The notes beneath the pieces were generated by a model. That model was given only the letters and a program-made list of their open reading frames with translations. It was not told the DNA's origin and ran no database searches. A stretch of 64,000 nucleotides of DNA. It comes from Lepas anatifera. Lineage: Eukaryota; Arthropoda; Thecostraca; Lepadidae. The position numbers and the translations under genes are program-made. The stretch covers positions 434,001 through 498,000 of the forward strand of contig JAOTON010001583.1 of the NCBI GenBank assembly GCA_034440635.1. The letters run 5' to 3'. Below are positions 59,053 through 64,000 of the stretch, piece after piece (the first letter of the stretch is position 1; every line of letters begins with the position of its first letter).

Positions 59053-61930
59053 GTGGCTTTCTGGAACACTGATGACATCACAGCACGGTGGCTCCTGACC
59101 AGGCACTGGCACTTGACGTTATACCACTGTATGTGCCTAATAATTTATGCTGCCCGACACAGAAAGATAAGCTCACCTCACAAAATAAGAGGGTAAAGTA
59201 GCTAGTTCTTCCACTCCAGGCATGCAAATTCCATAAAAAGCGAGCAAGACCAGGTAATCTCGTACTAAAGAACTAGAAAAAAACGGTAAAAGGTATGAAG
59301 CGTCAAAGCGACGCCTCACGCAAGGAACATTCCATCGGTGTGTAATGAACAGGAGTCTAAAATGGGGCATGCGTCACTCGGACTCAGCTACCGCCCCAGC
59401 CGTGATTGATCTGCAGCAGGAAAGGGGCAATTACCGTGGAATGTTCGCTCCAGTTTCAATGCTAGATCTCGACATCTGAGCTGGGCTGGTGCGCCGTTTC
59501 CTTCGAACGCTAGTCAGCGCTGTTCCCGCGCCACGGACGCTGCACTGACGCTGATGGCGCAAACCCGCCGCCCGACAGGAAAGGGGCGGCCAATGGGGCG
59601 CCGCAGGGGTCGCGATCTCGTTTAGCGCTCTCAATGGCGCATGTGAGCCGCGCGAGGGGCGAGTCCTGGCCGAGAGGCGGAGCAGGCGTTGTCGCGTCCG
59701 GGCGCCGCAGGAAAATGGTCGCTGTCGCGTAACATGAGCGGCTCCAGATGCTGCACTGGGGGGCGGCCGCCGCGCCGCGCCGGGCGGCCAGGCCCACTCT
59801 GATGAAATATGGACGCCGGCAGTGCATAAATCAGCGTCGTATGTACTTGTTTTGTTAGTGATACGCCGCAGCTCCGGTTACCGGCGCCCTGCGACAGCCC
59901 GGGACATGGCGTGGAAGAAAGCCACAGGTGGTCCCTACTGCAATTGTCCATGGGGCACAATCCAGTTATAAACTGGTAATTTACTGCCGGAACCGGTTGT
60001 TATCGTCAACAGATTTGGTGCCCTGTACTCGATCGAGTGAGACATGCGGTTTACTCGTGAATAATTTCCAGAATAAAATGTTTTATTTTTTATAGTTTGT
60101 CCCATTGAAATGTAAACCCCTGGATTGTATTGGCACCTGTTATGTGGTCATCACGTGTTTCCCTAAATGATACACAGCTTTAGCTACTTCATCCACCAGA
60201 AACTAACATCTAAGCTTTATAGCCCACTTGAGTTTGAATTACAGGCAATTGTCCCCACAAAAGACTGATCTTCAGTTAAAAACATTCCCGACAATTACGA
60301 ACATCAAAGCGCACCGCACTCCTCATGAGGCATTAGATTTGGCAACTGGCGAGCAGGTGAGGGTCATCAGAGGTTCACCCTTGGTCATTACCGGAATAAT
60401 ATTGCCTGCGCTAAACTGAACGTGCTCCCAGCACCGACAAAAACAACTTAGAGGTCGGCTTCTGTTCACCTTTGGGCAGACACCGGCGCCGGCTGGGATG
60501 CTCAGGCTTAAATAAGGACCGGGAGAGTTTAATTGTAGTTCTTTCCGCATCAGTTCCGGTCGAAAACACCAAATTACTACCGTCTGTTCCTGCTCAGGTA
60601 GTAGGAAGAGTATAATGAATGTGAAACCTATTACATTTTCGGATGTCGAGTTTCACGCTGATGAAAGCAGACTCTCCACATCAAGTGAGCCAAATTCCTG
60701 CGCGTGCAAAACAACAGCTCTGAAAACAACACATAGCTGACGATGGGCGTCTACGATTTGATCCGAAATACCACCAGCCCTCCATTGACTGCATCCGGTG
60801 TAGTTATAGCCAAGTCAATATGCAAATCAGCCGCTAACATTGAAAGATTTTGCTTATCATAACCTAAATCATCAATCACCTCACATCTCGACGCGCTGCG
60901 AGGCCCCATTCAGCCGTGCACCACACAAATACTGCAGCGGCGCGTGCAGCCTTTCCGACGCCATCCGCAGCCATTCAACAGCAGTGACAAATTTGCAGAA
61001 CAGGGTGCGCCTGTGCTGGATGTCTGAAGTGGCTGCTCGACTGCCAGCCTTCCGCCGCATTTGCGGTGAGATCACGTGCACTGGTTACACGAATCCCGGC
61101 TCACGTTCGGCGCGACACGTGTCGGTTGCCGTGTAATGCGCGCGTCGGTGTCACCCGGCGCCCCGAGCGGGCGGCAGATGGCTGCAGATAGGCTACACCG
61201 GCCGGCCTGCAGCTGAGAAAGGACGGCAGACGGGCAGGCGGGCTGCAGGACACGCTGCCATGATTTATACAGGGTCCCGATGGGTTTTTGTTAAGAGTGC
61301 AAGGACCTGACACCTGCCGCGTGCGGCTCAAGATCGGTCTGACGTTAGCTTGCTCATGAAGCCCTGGGAGGCGGGAGAGTGGACGCTGATTGGAGAATAA
61401 GATGTTGGATGGCTTCAACTGAATGTTTTCAGAAAACTGGAATGCACTTCTGTAGTTACAACATGGATATTTCCAGCGCCTGTTTTATCTCAGTGACATA
61501 CATATTCCTATAGGATCACCAATGTGGAAGGTGATAGATGATTATAGAAATGTTCCGTTTTACATCTGAAACAATTACATACATCTGAAGAGCCTGACAC
61601 TGATAACCTGTTATCAGGCAGCCGTAGATAGTTTAATGGATACCAGTGCCCAAGAGCGAGGGCGCGTCTGGAGGAGGGGCGTCGCCCTGCTCCGCCAGTT
61701 TGGCCGCCCTCCTATCGCGCGCTCGATACAAAATGACTTAAACTCTCGCCCCGGCCATGTGGAGATCACCCACACCCTCCTCATCTCGAAAGTACTTCAG
61801 GAGCACTTGATGACCACTTTGTTGGCAGAGATTCGGCGCTGATACCCACTCGTACCCTCACTGCACGCTCCGCGGCCATGGCCGTGTGTCGAGCAGCAAA
61901 GCCCGGCGGGAGGAACCGAAACTGTCAGCA
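59053..61930. other. Intergenic, no gene recognised
   Basis: A CpG-rich patch at 59.4-59.9 kb and others near 60.9-61.3 kb. No supported exon on either strand. Confidence 0.45.
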
Positions 61931-62080
61931 GTGCCCTCTCAGGAGTGCCCGAAACTGCCAAGCAGTGCCCTCCCAGGAGTGCCCGAAACTGCCAAGAGTG
62001 CCCTCCCAGGAGTGCCCGAAACTGCCAGGAGTGCCCTCCCAGGAGTGCCCGAAGATACCAGGAGTGTCCACCCAGGAGTG
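61931..62080. repeat. 33-bp minisatellite, about 4.5 units
   Basis: Units start GTGCCCTCCCAGGAGTGCCC at 61931, 61965, 61998, 62031 and 62064 (spacing 34, 33, 33, 33). The last unit is diverged. Confidence 0.93.
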
Positions 62081-64000
62081 TCACGCTTGCGGAAGCTGCC
62101 CAAACTTCATTAAACTTATCTATATTACAGCATGAATTAGGCAACACTAGAATCAGTTTCAAAACTGTCAGATTATCTGACAAGTCAGTTGAACAACTGC
62201 TACAGCTGACACTTTACGGTATTTGCTGTGCTTGACTTTGTCATGGGGGCAGGAGGTGTATGAGCTCATCGGTTGTCCATTACACGGCGGCTGCCGGGCC
62301 GAGACACGGGTCGACGGAGTGCCTGTCTCCTGAATCACTGCGCAGACCCAGCGCAAATGCAGTTTCAGCGGAGCTCGGCCACTGCCGATTCAGCGCTGCG
62401 CCGACTGATACTGATGAGGAGAACGCTGTCGACGCTGAGATAAGAGACTGCTGCGGTGCTATTGTTCCCTGCACGTGACCTGTTTCAAAGGGGGGTGACG
62501 CTCAGCAGGGGTGGATGACGTGACGTGGAGGCGGTGACGTGACTTCGCCATGGCGGTGACGTAGTCGCGCCTTCATTATAGCGCCCTCGCTGTCGTGATG
62601 GTCGCGCCTTTTAGTGTAACCACTGCATGATATAGAAAATAGGTGTGGAGGTGCCAGGATGACTTGAGAGATGTGTGCAGGCCTGCACTGAATTACAGCT
62701 CTCGCCAATCTCATAAGCTTCTCTCGCAGCGCGTGTTACTTGGAAACATTTGATTGACTCTCGGATCTGGTGAGTTAAGGTTACAATATTCGTGTTCAAA
62801 GTTGGCAGTAAACACCAAATTTTCCAAACTAGCAATAATCATCTGTTCTGCAATTCAAAACATTACTTGCTTATTTGGAAATGGCTCTATCGGACTTAAA
62901 ACTTTTTATAGACAGATTGTAGTGCTGTTTCGGCGCCACAACCCTCTTGAAGGCTGACCAAAATTCGTTAAAGACATTGTGCACATTCAGGATCTAGCGT
63001 GGTGGATGAGCTGTCCTGCACCTTGAATGAGTCTGGGAAGCAGACGACGCAGATCAGATGCCCAGTGTGGTGATTTCACGGCTATGTCAAGGTCAAAAGT
63101 CGCTTTTCAAATTACCAGGGTTCCAAAGAATTCTGAATGATTATTAAAGTATGCCAATTGTGATGTTTCTTAATTTGCTTGCTAAGGGTAACAGAAAGCC
63201 CATTAAAATTCCCATTTTTAAGAGAAATACAAAAAACTCAGCGAAGGTTACAGATATGAGAAAAACAAGTATGTTTAAAAGTGAACCTTTCAGTTCTTTT
63301 TGCAGCGATTGATGCTAAAACCTGCTAGGAAACTGAACAAACAGTCCTTTAGCTATATCTTTCTGTTCACCTTTCCACACGGATATGGTTCGCCCATCTT
63401 GAATTCTAAAAAGGGTAAACGATGTCAGTATGATCACCCACTAAACCTTGCGTGACGCTTGTCTTCACCCACCATCCCTCCGTTAGCAGACGATGCTCTG
63501 AGGCAGATGAAACCTGTTTGTATTGACAATCTTGTGGGCCGGTTCATCGATGTGTAGTCGCTACAGTTGACGCCTTCAGATAATAATTTCGTCATCAGGT
63601 GATAATGGCGATGGCGACGACATCAGAAGACTAATTAGTGACTTGATCAAAGGTCTTCCGATGGGATCAGCCTTTCGACTGTAGACATCGGTCAAAGCTT
63701 GTGTCAGGTGCTCTGGAATCGTACGGTGGTGGCCAAGAACCGGTCAGCTATTAAGGTTGACATCTGAGATGTTAATTAGTCTGTCTCTGAGCTAGAAGGC
63801 TGGCCAGAGAGTGATGAACAAATGAGCTAGTCACTGTGCTATGCTCAGCAGAAATGCTTCGAATCCATCGGTGTCTTTGAAACGGCTGGGAAGGCGAAAA
63901 ATTACGGATAAAAAGCAGTGTGCCAAGGACAGTGATTTATCAAAGTTTGAACTTCTAACAATATTTTGCTGGACTGCAGCAATCGCAATATAAATATACA
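62081..64000. other. Intergenic, no gene recognised
   Basis: GC-rich to 62.6 kb, then AT-rich to the edge. No supported exon. Confidence 0.45.

Noticed and set aside
61797..62183. 128-codon frame with repeated LLGGHSW
   Set aside because: Translation of the 33-bp minisatellite.

Overview
The window is eukaryotic genomic DNA: GT-AG introns, tRNA-derived SINE-like sequence, non-LTR retrotransposon remains, microsatellites and many cut-and-paste transposon relics. The single recognisable host gene and the repeat style fit an invertebrate, perhaps a crustacean or other arthropod; this placement is an inference. I see no bacterial genes, operons or CRISPR arrays.

Layout. From 28273 leftward to 257, on the minus strand, lies the 5' part of a CLCA-family gene (calcium-activated chloride channel regulator: secreted metalloprotease-like domain followed by a von Willebrand A domain). 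Five coding exons join in frame to 445 codons, and the gene continues beyond the left edge. Intron 1 is about 22.3 kb and holds a near-perfect 283-bp palindrome, a TTAA-flanked miniature element and a reverse-transcriptase relic. Two of the residues expected of active family members are changed: the zincin HExxH reads HEWAK and the VWA metal-binding motif is degenerate.

From about 28.4 kb to the right edge I recognise no host gene with confidence. This half is a transposon graveyard: (a) five copies of a ~1.03-kb TTAA-flanked element family plus two related families elsewhere in the window, all built as short inverted repeat, then G-run/C-run hairpin, then GGTTTTTC; (b) four hAT-type elements with intact 8-bp target duplications, two of them nested one inside the other within a TTAA element at 31.5-38.1 kb; (c) a 2.6-kb array of a 23-bp minisatellite with a 1058-bp (46-unit) internal duplication at 40.6-43.2 kb; (d) smaller minisatellites, SINE-like pieces and AT/GA microsatellites.

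The most notable unexplained signal is the density of AGGTCA/TGACCT, the nuclear-receptor half-site, in two of the TTAA families (about 20 in a 1-kb copy by eye) and in a separate block at 57.1-57.6 kb that includes four AGGTCA in direct repeat within 26 bp. The elements may disperse receptor binding sites; this is a hypothesis from sequence only.
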